From an uncultured Erythrobacter sp. (GTDB lineage: Bacteria > Pseudomonadota > Alphaproteobacteria > Sphingomonadales > Sphingomonadaceae), in contig CANMSD010000003.1 in NCBI GenBank assembly GCA_947500645.1, positions 370,501 through 434,500 on the forward strand: 64,000 bases of DNA, in the 5' to 3' direction. Shown here in pieces: positions 28,022-37,982 of the stretch. The notes under the pieces were generated by a model that worked only from the letters and a program-made list of their open reading frames with translations, had not been told where the DNA came from and did not search any database. Position 1 is the first letter of the stretch. The number at the start of each line of letters is the position of its first letter. The translations under genes and the position numbers were made by a program.

Positions 28022-29458
28022 ATGAAAGGCGTCGCCACCGATATTGGCACGATCCACTTCGTCGGCATTGGCGGGATTGGCATGTCAGGAATCGCCGAGG
28101 TGATGCACAATCTCGGCTATTCGGTGCAGGGCAGCGACCTGGCCGAAGGGCCGAGCGTCGTCCGGCTGCGCGAACGCGGCATTACTGTGCATATCGGGCA
28201 CGAGCGTGAGAATGTGGATGGCGCGGCAGTGGTCGTCACCTCCACCGCAGTTCGGCGGACCAATCCGGAGGTCGCCGCCGCGCTCGAAAACCGCATCCCA
28301 GTGGTGCGCCGTGCGGAAATGCTTGCCGAGCTGATGCGGCTCAAGTCAACCGTTGCGGTTGCCGGCACGCACGGCAAGACAACAACGACCAGTATGATCG
28401 CGGCTCTGCTCGACGCAGGCAAGGTCGATCCCACCGTCATCAATGGCGGAATTATCGAACAGTACGGTTCAAACGCGCGCCTCGGCGATAGCGACTGGAT
28501 GGTGATCGAGGCCGATGAAAGTGACGGCAGTTTCTTGAGGCTCGACGGGACGATTGCGGTCGTCACCAATATCGATCCCGAACATCTCGACCATTACGGC
28601 GATTTTGATGGCGTGAAACGTGCTTTCGTCGAGTTCATCCACAACGTCCCGTTCTATGGCGCGGCGATCCTGTGCGTCGATCATCCCGAGGTTCAGGCAG
28701 TGATCGGCCAAGTGCGCGATCGCAAGGTTGTGACCTATGGCTTCTCGCTGCAAGCGGACATTTGCGGGGTGAACATTCGCCCGCATGAGGGCGGCAATCT
28801 GTTCGACGTGATCATCCGCCAACGCGGTGAGGAGGATCGGCGGATCGAGGGTGTGAACCTGCCGATGCCGGGCCGACATAATGTTCAGAACGCGCTCGCA
28901 GCGATTGCAGTGGCTATCGAGATGGGCTGCCCGGATGAAGTGATCCGCGACGGCTTCGGCAGCTTCAGCGGCGTGCGTCGTCGTTTCACGAAGGTTGGTT
29001 TTGTGTCGGTCGATGGCGGGACTGTGAGCGTGATCGACGATTACGCGCACCACCCCGTCGAAATCCGCGCTGTGCTGGAGGCGGCGCGCGAGGCGGCGTC
29101 GGCGGGCGAGACCGAAGGCCGCGTGATCGCAGTCGCCCAGCCGCACCGCTACACCCGCTTGAACGATCTGATGGAAGACTTCCAGACCTGCTTCAACGAG
29201 GCGGATCTGGTCTATGTTACGCCCGTTTACGAGGCGGGCGAGGATCCGATCGAGGGGGTAAGTTCCGATGCGCTGGTCGTCGGGCTGAAGTCGCGCGGGC
29301 ATCGCTCGGCCCAGACCGTCGCCGATAAAGACGAGCTAGCGAGCGCTCTCGCAGGGGAACTTCGCAACGGGGACATCGTAGTATGCCTCGGCGCGGGGGA
29401 TATCACCAAATGGGCGGCTACCCTCGCACCCGCGATTGAATCACAACAGGGCGCATGA
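28022..29458 (+). CDS. murC: UDP-MurNAc:L-alanine ligase
   Basis: The 478-residue ligase adds the first amino acid to UDP-MurNAc. The N-terminal [16 protein letters not shown] motif, the ATP loop [12 protein letters not shown] (Lys119) and [10 protein letters not shown] in the C-terminal domain are diagnostic. ATG 28022 is chosen because the protein then begins just ahead of the Rossmann motif; the longer frame (27932) overlaps murG. Sixteen bases separate it from murG, and it overlaps murB by four. Confidence 0.97.
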   Translation: MKGVATDIGTIHFVGIGGIGMSGIAEVMHNLGYSVQGSDLAEGPSVVRLRERGITVHIGHERENVDGAAVVVTSTAVRRTNPEVAAALENRIPVVRRAEMLAELMRLKSTVAVAGTHGKTTTTSMIAALLDAGKVDPTVINGGIIEQYGSNARLGDSDWMVIEADESDGSFLRLDGTIAVVTNIDPEHLDHYGDFDGVKRAFVEFIHNVPFYGAAILCVDHPEVQAVIGQVRDRKVVTYGFSLQADICGVNIRPHEGGNLFDVIIRQRGEEDRRIEGVNLPMPGRHNVQNALAAIAVAIEMGCPDEVIRDGFGSFSGVRRRFTKVGFVSVDGGTVSVIDDYAHHPVEIRAVLEAAREAASAGETEGRVIAVAQPHRYTRLNDLMEDFQTCFNEADLVYVTPVYEAGEDPIEGVSSDALVVGLKSRGHRSAQTVADKDELASALAGELRNGDIVVCLGAGDITKWAATLAPAIESQQGA

Positions 29459-30426
29459 ATATGGTGCAGCCCGACGACTGGTTTGACTTGGATGACGGCT
29501 CGGCTCCGACCTGCGCGGTCGAAGGCGGGGTTGAAGCGGCGGTGCCAGTCGAGGGCGTGCGCGGTAAGCTGACCGCGAAGGCGCCTTTGGCAAAGCTTGT
29601 CTGGTTCAAGACGGGCGGCGCGGCGGATTGGCTGTTCGAACCAGTGGACTTGGACGATCTCAAGGCTTTCATGGAGCGGCTTGACGGCAATCTGCCGGTC
29701 ATGGCGCTGGGGCTCGGCTCCAATATGATCATCCGCGATGGCGGGGTTCCCGGTGTCGTGGTGCGATTGGGTAAGCCGTTCGCGGGCGTGAGTGTCACCG
29801 GCGAAACCACGCTCCAATGCGGCGGCGGGGCAAGCGGCATTCTGGTTGCTTCAACTGCGCGCGATGCTGGCATTGCAGGGCTCGAGTTTCTGCGCGGTAT
29901 TCCCGGCACAGTCGGCGGCTTTGTGCGCATGAATGGCGGCGCTTACGGGCGCGAAGTGGCCGACATCTTGGTGGATTGCGATGTCATCTTGCCCGACGGT
30001 GAAATGGTCACCCTGCCTGCAAGCGATCTCCAATACTCCTACCGTCATTCTGCCTTGCTAGAGGGTGCGGTGGTGGTTTCCGCCCGCTTTGAGGGAACCC
30101 CCGGCGATCCCGAAGCAATCGGCGCAGAGATGGACCGCATTGCCGAAGCGCGCGAGAATTCTCAGCCTTTGCGCACCAAAACCGGCGGCTCGACTTTCAA
30201 GAACCCCGAAGGCGGTAAGGCCTGGCAATTGGTTGACGAGGCCGGATGCCGCGGGCTCAAGCTGGGCGGCGCGCAGGTGAGCGAGAAGCACACCAATTTC
30301 CTGATCAACACCGGCGATGCGACCAGCGCCGACATTGAAGGACTGGGCGAGTTGGTGCGCGACAAGGTGAAGGCGCATTCGGGCGTCGCCCTTGAATGGG
30401 AAATCCAGCGGGTGGGCCGGCCATGA
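29455..30426 (+). CDS. murB: UDP-N-acetylenolpyruvoylglucosamine reductase
   Basis: The 323-residue FAD enzyme reduces the enolpyruvyl group to form UDP-MurNAc. FAD-binding landmarks are [13 protein letters not shown] and [11 protein letters not shown]. The catalytic Ser246 is in TGGSTFKNP, and the C-terminal HTNFLIN block is present. The first 30 residues are an acidic lead of low conservation. It overlaps murC and ddl by four bases. Confidence 0.96.
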   Translation: MNMVQPDDWFDLDDGSAPTCAVEGGVEAAVPVEGVRGKLTAKAPLAKLVWFKTGGAADWLFEPVDLDDLKAFMERLDGNLPVMALGLGSNMIIRDGGVPGVVVRLGKPFAGVSVTGETTLQCGGGASGILVASTARDAGIAGLEFLRGIPGTVGGFVRMNGGAYGREVADILVDCDVILPDGEMVTLPASDLQYSYRHSALLEGAVVVSARFEGTPGDPEAIGAEMDRIAEARENSQPLRTKTGGSTFKNPEGGKAWQLVDEAGCRGLKLGGAQVSEKHTNFLINTGDATSADIEGLGELVRDKVKAHSGVALEWEIQRVGRP

Positions 30427-31409
30427 GCGCAGGTGAGAAACTCCACGTTGCGGTCCTGATGGGCGGCTGGGCGAATGAGCGCGAGGTCTCACTATCGAGC
30501 GGAAATGGCGTTGCCGATGCGCTTGAGAGCAAGGGCCACCGCGTTACCCGGATCGACATGGGCCGCGATGTCGCCGCGCGCATTGCCGAGGCTGCGCCCG
30601 ATGTCGTGTTCAACGCGCTGCATGGTGTGCCGGGCGAAGATGGTAGCGTGCAGGGTATGCTCGACCTGATGGGTGTGCCCTATACGCATTCAGGCCTGGC
30701 AACCTCGGTCATCGCAATCGACAAACAGCTGACCAAGCAGGCGCTGGTCCCGCATGGCATTCCGATGCCGGGCGGGCATATCGTCGCCTCCGAAGATCTC
30801 TACAAACGCGATCCGATTGCGCGGCCTTATGTTCTCAAGCCGGTCAATGAAGGTTCGTCGGTCGGCGTCGCCATAATCACTGAGGATAGCAACGTCGGCA
30901 ATCCGATTGCCCGCGGTGCCGAGGGGCCATGGCAGGAGTTCGACGAGCTGCTGGCCGAGCCCTTCATCAGGGGACGCGAGCTGACCACCGCGGTGATCGA
31001 TGGGCCGGATGGGCCGCGCGCTCTGGGTGTGACCGAGCTCATAATCGAGAGCGGCTTTTACGATTACGAACACAAATACACCGAGGGCTGCACGCAGCAT
31101 GTGTGCCCGGCGAACATTCCGCCGGAGATCGCCACTCTTTGCGAGCAATATGCGATCCGCGCGCACCAATTGCTGGGCTGCCACGGCACCAGCCGGACCG
31201 ATTATCGCTGGGATGATGAGGCGGGCGAGGCTGGCTTGTTCGTGCTGGAGACCAACACGCAGCCCGGCATGACACCGCTCAGCCTGGTGCCAGAGCAGGC
31301 GAAATACGCCGGAATTGAATACGCCGATCTGGTGGACATGATCGTGCGAGAGGCGCTGAGAATACACGCGCCGGAAAGCCAAGCAGGAGGCGCTGATGGC
31401 GCAGATTAA
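30423..31409 (+). CDS. ddl: D-alanine:D-alanine ligase
   Basis: The 328-residue ATP-grasp enzyme makes the D-Ala-D-Ala dipeptide used by MurF. Motifs: VLMGGWANEREVSLSSG at the N-terminus, HGVPGEDGSVQG, KPVNEGSSVGV for nucleotide binding and the ETNTQPGMT metal-site block. ATG 30423 shares bases with the murB stop (ATGA). Its end overlaps ftsQ by 14 bases. Confidence 0.96.
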   Translation: MSAGEKLHVAVLMGGWANEREVSLSSGNGVADALESKGHRVTRIDMGRDVAARIAEAAPDVVFNALHGVPGEDGSVQGMLDLMGVPYTHSGLATSVIAIDKQLTKQALVPHGIPMPGGHIVASEDLYKRDPIARPYVLKPVNEGSSVGVAIITEDSNVGNPIARGAEGPWQEFDELLAEPFIRGRELTTAVIDGPDGPRALGVTELIIESGFYDYEHKYTEGCTQHVCPANIPPEIATLCEQYAIRAHQLLGCHGTSRTDYRWDDEAGEAGLFVLETNTQPGMTPLSLVPEQAKYAGIEYADLVDMIVREALRIHAPESQAGGADGAD

Positions 31410-32313
31410 ACGTGGCGGAAAAGGCGTAAGGCGTGCCGCCAAGGCATCGAGCCGGGCCAAGACCGCGCGCCGGGCAAAGGCCAAGACTACTGGCGTGCTC
31501 GACAGCGCGATCGGCCTGCTGCCGTTTACCGACGAACAACTGCAACGTATCTTCATGGCGATTATCTTAGGCGGCGCGGTGGCGCTGGCCTGGTTCATCG
31601 CCAGCCTCGCCGGTGTGCCCGCGATGGCGCATGCGCAGGTCGCCAGTCTCGCTTCAGACGCCGGGTTCGAGGTGCGGCATGTCCGCGTGACTGGCACCAA
31701 TCGGATGGACGAGCAACATGTCTATAGCCGCGCGCTGGCTCAGCGTGACCGCCCAATGCCGCAGGTCGAGCTGGAGGCCCTGCGCGAAGAATTGCTCGAA
31801 CTGCCCTGGGTAAAGGACGCGCGCGTTTCCGCGCAGCTGCCCGAAACGCTGGCAATCGACATAGTCGAGCGCAGCCCGCATGCGGTGCTGCAAAAGCCGG
31901 ATCGCCTGATGCTGATCGATGCTGAAGGCATTGAGCTGGAACCGGTGGAGCGAAAAAAGGCTAAGGAGATGCTGCTGATCTCCGGTCCCGGCGCGAGCCG
32001 CCAGGTGACCGAGCTCGATCGCTTGCTCGCCGCCGCACCCGCGCTGCGCCCGCAAGTCGAGGCTGCGGAATGGGTCGGCAATCGCCGTTGGAATCTGACC
32101 TTCAAGACCGAGCAAATTCTTGCTCTGCCCGAGGGCGAAGATGAAGCCGCGACCGCGCTGGTCAAATTCGCGCGCATGGATGGGCAGAACCGTCTTATCG
32201 GTGGAAAGGTCGCGACCTTCGATATGCGCGCGCCTCCGCGCATCTACATGCGCATACCGGGACGGTCCGAGGAGATTCTGGCCGACGCTTCGGGTAATGG
32301 AGGCGCACTCTAA
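31396..32313 (+). CDS. ftsQ: Cell division protein FtsQ
   Basis: The 305-residue bitopic protein links early and late divisome parts. The N-terminal 45 residues are strongly basic (Lys/Arg-rich, cytoplasmic). One helix follows (about residues 53-74), then a POTRA domain opening FEVRHVRVTGTNRM and the FtsQ/DivIB domain. Sequence conservation is modest but position and architecture agree. It overlaps ftsA by one base (TAATG). Confidence 0.93.
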   Translation: MAQIKRGGKGVRRAAKASSRAKTARRAKAKTTGVLDSAIGLLPFTDEQLQRIFMAIILGGAVALAWFIASLAGVPAMAHAQVASLASDAGFEVRHVRVTGTNRMDEQHVYSRALAQRDRPMPQVELEALREELLELPWVKDARVSAQLPETLAIDIVERSPHAVLQKPDRLMLIDAEGIELEPVERKKAKEMLLISGPGASRQVTELDRLLAAAPALRPQVEAAEWVGNRRWNLTFKTEQILALPEGEDEAATALVKFARMDGQNRLIGGKVATFDMRAPPRIYMRIPGRSEEILADASGNGGAL

Positions 32314-33632
32314 TGTCCGGATCGCGCGGTCAGGCATCTCTCGGAAAAGCGCGGCTCGCCAAGATTTTTGGCGCGGTCAATATCGGTTCTTTCCGGATTT
32401 CGGCCATGATTATGGGCGAGACCGAGGATGGCGACCTGATCGTGCTCGGCTCGGGACACCGCGCCAGCCAAGGAATCAAGCGCGGCTACGTCACTGACAT
32501 GAGAGCGGCGACCTATGCCATCCGCGATGCGGTCGAGCGGGCTGAGAAGAACGCTGGCGCCAATGTGCAAAGCGTGTGGGTTGCCTGCGCCGGGGCGGGG
32601 CTCGCCAGCAACGTTTCCAAGGTTGAAATCGAGATCGGCGGCCGCCGGATCGAAGAAGAAGATGTCGAGCACCTGCTGATTGCCGCGCGCGATGCGATTC
32701 AGCCCGATGGCCGCATGGTCCTGCACGCACAACCAGCCCATTACACACTCGACGGCGCGCATGGCGTCGGCAATCCGCGCGGGCTCCATGCCGAGCGACT
32801 CGGTGTGGATGTGCATGTGATGCTGGCCGATGGTGCGCCAGTCCGCAACCTCACCGAAGCAGTCCAGAACGCGCATCTCGAGGTCGAAGGGGTTGTCGCG
32901 GCTCCGCTGGCGGCAAGCTATGCTGTATTGAGCCAGGAAGAGCGCGAGTTGGGCGTAGCCCTGGTCGAAATTGGCAACGATGTGACCAATGTCTCCGTCC
33001 ATGCGGGCGGCATGCTGCTAGGCTTGCGCGCTGTGCCGTTCGGCTCTGGTGACATCACCGATGCGATAGCGAGCGCCTTTGGCATTCGCAGATATCAGGC
33101 TGAGCGTCTGAAGTGCGTTTCCGGCTCGGCCATCGCTTCACCCAGCGATCACCGCGAAATGATCCCGGTGAATGGGCCTGGCGATGAGGTAGCTGGCCCA
33201 CTGGCTCGCGGAGCCGACGACAAGAACCGCATTCCGCGTGCTGAGCTGGTTTCTGTGGTTACCCAAAACCTCTCCCAGCTTACCGACGAAGTGGGCCGCG
33301 CCTTGAAAGGAATGGGTTTTTCTGGCGCTCGCTCAGGCCAAGTGGTGCTGACAGGCGGAGGAGCCGAGCTGGCAGGCCTCGCCGAATTCGCTCAAGGTGC
33401 GCTAGGAATGCCGGTTCGTATCGGGCGTGCGCCAACGCTGACCGGACTGCCAGAGGCGCATTCTACGCCGGGATTCGCAACGCTCGCGGGACTTTGCCTG
33501 TACGCTGCGGATGACCCGATTGATATTCGCGCCGTGGGCACGAAATATCAGCAAACCACCCGTTATGGAGGCGGCGCAGCCTGGACACAGTTGATCGCGC
33601 GATTGTTCCGCGCTCTTAAAGAATATTTTTAG
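32313..33632 (+). CDS. ftsA: Cell division protein FtsA
   Basis: The 439-residue actin-like ATPase anchors FtsZ to the membrane. Actin-fold landmarks are FGAVNIGSFRIS (the usual DIGTS position is NIGSF), VALVEIGNDVTNVS and VVLTGGGAELAG. The C-terminus ends LIARLFRALKEYF, a typical amphipathic membrane-targeting helix. The phosphate-1 loop here lacks the usual Asp (NIGS in place of DIGT), which is notable for an ATPase of this fold. A 154-base gap before ftsZ probably contains a separate ftsZ promoter. Confidence 0.95.
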   Translation: MSGSRGQASLGKARLAKIFGAVNIGSFRISAMIMGETEDGDLIVLGSGHRASQGIKRGYVTDMRAATYAIRDAVERAEKNAGANVQSVWVACAGAGLASNVSKVEIEIGGRRIEEEDVEHLLIAARDAIQPDGRMVLHAQPAHYTLDGAHGVGNPRGLHAERLGVDVHVMLADGAPVRNLTEAVQNAHLEVEGVVAAPLAASYAVLSQEERELGVALVEIGNDVTNVSVHAGGMLLGLRAVPFGSGDITDAIASAFGIRRYQAERLKCVSGSAIASPSDHREMIPVNGPGDEVAGPLARGADDKNRIPRAELVSVVTQNLSQLTDEVGRALKGMGFSGARSGQVVLTGGGAELAGLAEFAQGALGMPVRIGRAPTLTGLPEAHSTPGFATLAGLCLYAADDPIDIRAVGTKYQQTTRYGGGAAWTQLIARLFRALKEYF

Positions 33633-33786
33633 AGAGCCGCGTAAAGAGGCCGTAATGCAAGTTTAGGCTCTGTGGATAAGGGTTTATGCGCTATAACCGC
33701 AGGAACACGAATGTGTCACAAGCTATGGTAAATAATACGCACGGCGAGGCAATGGGCGGGTCGGCCCTCGCTTGGAGGAAGAATTC

Positions 33787-35559
33787 ATGAGTATCAATAT
33801 TGGACCAGCGGCGATAGACGATATGCGGCCACGCATCACGGTCGTCGGCATCGGCGGCGCGGGCGGCAATGCGATCGCCAATATGATCGAATCCGACATC
33901 GAAGGTGTCGATTTTATTGTCGCCAATACGGACGCACAGACGCTCAGCAGCAGTCCGGCGGAAACGCGTATCCAGCTCGGTCCGGATATCACTGGCGGTC
34001 TTGGCGCAGGTGCGCGGCCGGAAGTGGGTAAGGCGGCTGCCGAAGAAACCGTTGCCGAGATCGAAGCGGCGCTGGAAGGCGTCAACATGGTCTTCATCGC
34101 CGCCGGTATGGGCGGCGGCACGGGCACCGGCGCTGCGCCGGTTATCGCCGAGGCGGCTCGTCGCAAGGGCGTACTGACCGTTGGTGTTGTGACCAAACCG
34201 TTCCTGTTCGAAGGTACGCGGCGGATGCGCGCGGCGGAGGCCGGCATCGACGAGCTTCAGGCCCATGTCGACACTCTGATCGTCATCCCGAACCAGAACC
34301 TGTTCCTGGTCGCTCAGGCTGAAACAACCTTCAAGGAAGCCTTCCAGCTTGCTGATGAAGTGCTGCAGCAGGGCGTCCGCTCGATCACCGACCTTATGGT
34401 GATGCCGGGCCTGATCAACCTCGATTTCGCCGACGTTCGCTCGGTGATGAGCGAGATGGGCAAGGCGATGATGGGCACCGGAGAGGGCAATGGTGAAAAC
34501 CGTGCACTCGACGCTGCTGAACAGGCGATTGCCAATCCGCTGCTCGACGGTGTCAGCATGCAGGGCGCCAAGGGCGTGATCATTTCGATCATCGGCGGCG
34601 AAGACATGAAGCTGCTCGAAGTTGACGAGGCGGCGAACCATATTCGTGAGCTGGTCGACGAAGATGCGAACATCATCTGGGGTAGTGCGTTCAACCCCGA
34701 TCTCGACGGCAAGATCCGTGTTTCGGTTGTTGCTACCGGGATCGAGCAAGGCGCAGTCGGCTCGGTCGGCGAGAGTACACCGGTTGCACTTTCCACCGCG
34801 CGTGCGCCGAAACGTCCAGCACTGCCTCTGCCCGGCGAGAACGAGGTCGAGCCAGAAGAGCTGCCAGCCATGGCTCCGAGCATGCTCTCTGAGCCTGAGC
34901 CAGAGCCTGTCGAAGAGGAAGAACCTTACGACGCTGAACCCTTCGATCTGAGCGGCATGCAGGCTGGCGATGATCTGGGTGACAATGACGAAGACGATGT
35001 CGACGGTATTGTCGATCCGCTCGCCGGTTTGCGCGGTGGAGACGGCGATCTCGGCCTCGGCGGAATTGCCGATCCAGCAGATGACAGCGCATTTGGCGGT
35101 GCAACCGAGTCTGGCTTTGGTGAAGCCGAGCCAACGGCAGACGCGACGGAGGCCTCCAGCGACCTTGGCGGGGAAGACGACGCATTCGACCTCACCGCAG
35201 AAGTGCCTGAAGGCCAGGGGCTTGGTGAAGGTCCGGCTGGTGACGACCTGCTCGGCGATGCCGACCGTCTGGCTGAGGAAGACAATCCGGTCGAAGCCAA
35301 TGAGGCTTCGCGGCGCAGTTCCATCCTGGGGTCAGGCGGGGCGGCGGGCGGAGCGGATGCCGCTGGACAGTCCGGTGGCGGCGCAGGCGCAGCCGCGGGC
35401 GGCGCAGCCGGTGGCAGCACCCTGTTCGAACGGATGGCCAATCTCTCGCGCAGCTCGGGTTCGGAGACGAGCGAGGAAGAGGACGAGGAAGATGAGAACG
35501 GCGACGATGCGCCAGCGCTCAGCATTCCGCGTTTCCTTGGGCGCCAAAACAACCAGTAA
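33787..35559 (+). CDS. ftsZ: Cell division GTPase FtsZ with long acidic linker
   Basis: The 590-residue tubulin homologue forms the Z ring. The GTPase core runs to about residue 322; the tubulin signature GGGTGTG is at 109-115 and the T7 loop region [11 protein letters not shown] follows. Residues 323-572 are a 250-residue acidic linker rich in Asp, Glu, Gly and Ala. The C-terminal peptide [14 protein letters not shown] is the FtsA-binding tail. ATG 33787 follows GGAGGAAGAATTC. lpxC, which often follows ftsZ, is absent; a TPR/SPOR gene follows instead. Confidence 0.97.
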   Translation: MSINIGPAAIDDMRPRITVVGIGGAGGNAIANMIESDIEGVDFIVANTDAQTLSSSPAETRIQLGPDITGGLGAGARPEVGKAAAEETVAEIEAALEGVNMVFIAAGMGGGTGTGAAPVIAEAARRKGVLTVGVVTKPFLFEGTRRMRAAEAGIDELQAHVDTLIVIPNQNLFLVAQAETTFKEAFQLADEVLQQGVRSITDLMVMPGLINLDFADVRSVMSEMGKAMMGTGEGNGENRALDAAEQAIANPLLDGVSMQGAKGVIISIIGGEDMKLLEVDEAANHIRELVDEDANIIWGSAFNPDLDGKIRVSVVATGIEQGAVGSVGESTPVALSTARAPKRPALPLPGENEVEPEELPAMAPSMLSEPEPEPVEEEEPYDAEPFDLSGMQAGDDLGDNDEDDVDGIVDPLAGLRGGDGDLGLGGIADPADDSAFGGATESGFGEAEPTADATEASSDLGGEDDAFDLTAEVPEGQGLGEGPAGDDLLGDADRLAEEDNPVEANEASRRSSILGSGGAAGGADAAGQSGGGAGAAAGGAAGGSTLFERMANLSRSSGSETSEEEDEEDENGDDAPALSIPRFLGRQNNQ

Positions 35560-35724
35560 TAGATCAAAATCAATCGCTTGCCCGGTGAAGCCTTATGCGC
35601 TTTTCCGGGTGAGCTGTTTTGTCCATGACGCGACTGTCGGTCAGCCTTCGTACTCTTTGTTCTGCGATTATTCAGACCGATTTGGCTAGCGCAACAGGTC
35701 CGTGCTCTGTTACTTGATGGCTTC

Positions 35725-37308
35725 ATGACGTCGCGTATAGTCACTCTCCAGCTTCATATTCGCTTGGCCCTGCGCCGTATGCCGATTGCAGTCGCTTCAG
35801 CGGCGAGCCTCGGTTTGCTCGGTCTTTCCGCGCCAGCAGCGGCGCAAAACAGCGGCGCGACCTCCCGCGAGGTGGTGCAACCGCTGCCATCGCCCGAGGT
35901 TCAGCGGCTTAATCGAGCGCTTCGCACACTTGCGCGTCGTCCGCGCGATCTTGGTACGCTCATCGAAGCGGGCAATGCTGCGATGGTTCTTGGCGATCTG
36001 GATGCGGCGATGGGCTTCTTTGGCCGAGCGCAAGATATTGCTCCGCAGGATTCGCGCATCAAGATGGGCATGGCAGCGGTGTTTCTACGCTCAGATCGCC
36101 CAATTCAGGCGCTGCGCTTGTTCAACGAGGCCGAGGCTGCGGGAGCGTCCGCTCGCGATGTGCTTGCGGACCGCGGCCTTGCCTATGACTTGGTCGGCGA
36201 CAATGCCCAGGCGCAGACGAGCTATCGCGATGCGTTGGCCTTGCGCGACGATGCAGAGGTGGTCCGCCGTTTGGCCCTTAGCCAGGCGATCATGGGCAAT
36301 GAAGATGCGTTTGAAGAGACGCTGAAACCTTTGCTTGAGACGCGCGATTTCGCCGCTTTTCGCACGCGCGCGTTCGGCTTGGCGATCTTAGGCAAGCAGG
36401 ATGAAGCCGCTGCGATTGCCGACGCGGTGATGCCGCGCGATTTGGCCGCACGCATGACGCCCTATCTCGCCTTCATGCCGCGCCTTACCAGGGCGCAGCA
36501 GGCCGCCGCCGCCAATCTCGGCATATTTCCGCCCGCCGCAGAAGTTGGCCGCGACGATCCGCGCATTGCCGAATTTGCCGCTCAGGGCAGCGCCATAGCG
36601 TCGGCTGCCGACACACGTTTGGAGCCCGCCGGCGAGCCGCTAGGGCAGGCAAGCAGCGCGAGTGAGGTTGGCGATACGCCACCTGCGCAAGCGGCTGCGA
36701 CGCCTATGGGAGTGATCGAGCCAAATCCGCAAACGGCCAGCTCCGAACCGGCGAGCTCCGAACCGGTCAGTTCCGAACCTGTACGCGTGGCCCGCGTGGG
36801 TGATAGCGTGCCGGATGGCGAAATCCCGCGCCCTGGCTTCGATCTTGCGCGTGTCGGCGGCTCGACCGAGACCAGCGAACCGCCCGCGCCCAAACCGAGT
36901 GTGGCGGACGCCTTCGCCGGTTTTGGCAGCGACATGCCGCAAGTGGTGCGCGGCGGTGAAGGTGCGGTTGACCTGGCCGCTATCGAAATCCCGCGTGAAG
37001 ACGAAGCTGCGACCGAGCCGGAAGCGCAAGAGCCTGCGCATCCCAGCCGCCAATGGGTGCAGGTTGCGACTGGGCGAGACCGCGCTGCATTGCGATTCGA
37101 TTGGCGGCGTTTTGCCCGCACTGCGCCCGATCAACTCGGTGATTTGAGCCCGCATGTCGTGGCCTGGGGTGAGTCCAATCGCTTGCTTGCAGGGCCCATG
37201 GCCAACGCTGGTGATGCGCGCGCACTGGTCAATGCGCTCAAGGACAAGGGGCTGGACAGCTTTACCTACACCAGTCCTGAAGGGCAGGAAATTCAAGAGC
37301 TTAAGTAA
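35725..37308 (+). CDS. Exported TPR and SPOR domain protein
   Basis: The 527-residue protein has a signal-type N-terminus (LGLLGLSAPAAAQNSG, cleavage near AAAQ at about residue 40). TPR-like helices run over about residues 50-250 (for example AGNAAMVLGDLDAAMGFFGRA; landmark GDLDAAMGFF). A low-complexity linker contains three SSEP repeats. A C-terminal SPOR domain occupies about residues 435-520 (WVQVATGRDRAAL, then GPMANAGDARALVNALK). SPOR domains bind denuded septal glycan, so a role near the division site fits its place directly after ftsZ. Confidence 0.8.
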   Translation: MTSRIVTLQLHIRLALRRMPIAVASAASLGLLGLSAPAAAQNSGATSREVVQPLPSPEVQRLNRALRTLARRPRDLGTLIEAGNAAMVLGDLDAAMGFFGRAQDIAPQDSRIKMGMAAVFLRSDRPIQALRLFNEAEAAGASARDVLADRGLAYDLVGDNAQAQTSYRDALALRDDAEVVRRLALSQAIMGNEDAFEETLKPLLETRDFAAFRTRAFGLAILGKQDEAAAIADAVMPRDLAARMTPYLAFMPRLTRAQQAAAANLGIFPPAAEVGRDDPRIAEFAAQGSAIASAADTRLEPAGEPLGQASSASEVGDTPPAQAAATPMGVIEPNPQTASSEPASSEPVSSEPVRVARVGDSVPDGEIPRPGFDLARVGGSTETSEPPAPKPSVADAFAGFGSDMPQVVRGGEGAVDLAAIEIPREDEAATEPEAQEPAHPSRQWVQVATGRDRAALRFDWRRFARTAPDQLGDLSPHVVAWGESNRLLAGPMANAGDARALVNALKDKGLDSFTYTSPEGQEIQELK

Positions 37309-37448
37309 CTTCTTACGTTACAAACAGGTTTCTTTGCACAGGCTTTGAACAAGCCAATCCGGTTCTCCCCAACCTCCCGCGTCGCTCACATTGCCAAGCC
37401 TACCATGGCCGGGGCATGCGTCATGTCGATGAAAAAGGGACGCATGTG

Positions 37449-37955
37449 ATGAGACCGCGCGAGAATGAATTCAGCGCCGCTGACGACGCCGCGCCGGTCG
37501 ATATGCTGGCGGCTTTGTTCGAAGCGCGCGGTTGGCCGGTTGAGATCGTTTCCAATGATGAGTTGACCGGCGAAGTGCAGGGCAGCTGGACCAAGTATCA
37601 GCTGCGCGCGATCTGGCGGGCGGAGGATAATGTCCTGCAATTTATTGCCCTGCCCGACATTCGCGTCAGCCCGGAAAAGCGTGTTCAGGCGCACGAATTG
37701 CTGTGCCTCATCAATGAACAGATGTGGCTTGGTCATTTCGATATCTGGTCGAATGGCGACATGCTGCTTTATCGCCATGGCGCGATGCTGGGCGATGATG
37801 GGATGCTGAGCCTGAAGCAGGCGCAATCAATGGTAGAAACGGCGATCGACGATTGCGACCGCTTCTATCCCGCGTTCCAATTCGTGCTTTGGGGCGACAA
37901 AAGCCCGCGCGCGGCGCTCGATAGTGCGCTTGTCGACGCCGCTGGCGAGGCCTAA
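37449..37955 (+). CDS. YbjN domain protein
   Basis: The 168-residue cytoplasmic protein belongs to the YbjN (DUF1790-type) sensory-transduction-like family. Landmarks: ALFEARGWPVEIV, NVLQFIALPDIRV and LLCLINEQMWLGHFDI. ATG 37449 is chosen because AAAGGGA lies 8 bases upstream; a longer frame begins at 37416. The gene stands 27 bases or fewer before proC, an arrangement common in alphaproteobacteria. Its biochemical role is not known. Confidence 0.8.
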   Translation: MRPRENEFSAADDAAPVDMLAALFEARGWPVEIVSNDELTGEVQGSWTKYQLRAIWRAEDNVLQFIALPDIRVSPEKRVQAHELLCLINEQMWLGHFDIWSNGDMLLYRHGAMLGDDGMLSLKQAQSMVETAIDDCDRFYPAFQFVLWGDKSPRAALDSALVDAAGEA

Positions 37956-37982
37956 CTGAACCACCGGAAAGGGTGGATGCGG

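Noticed and set aside
37300..37325. CtrA site (TTAA-N7-TTAA) after the SPOR gene
   Set aside because: Only one half is exact (the other is CTTA) and no gene starts close enough to make it meaningful.
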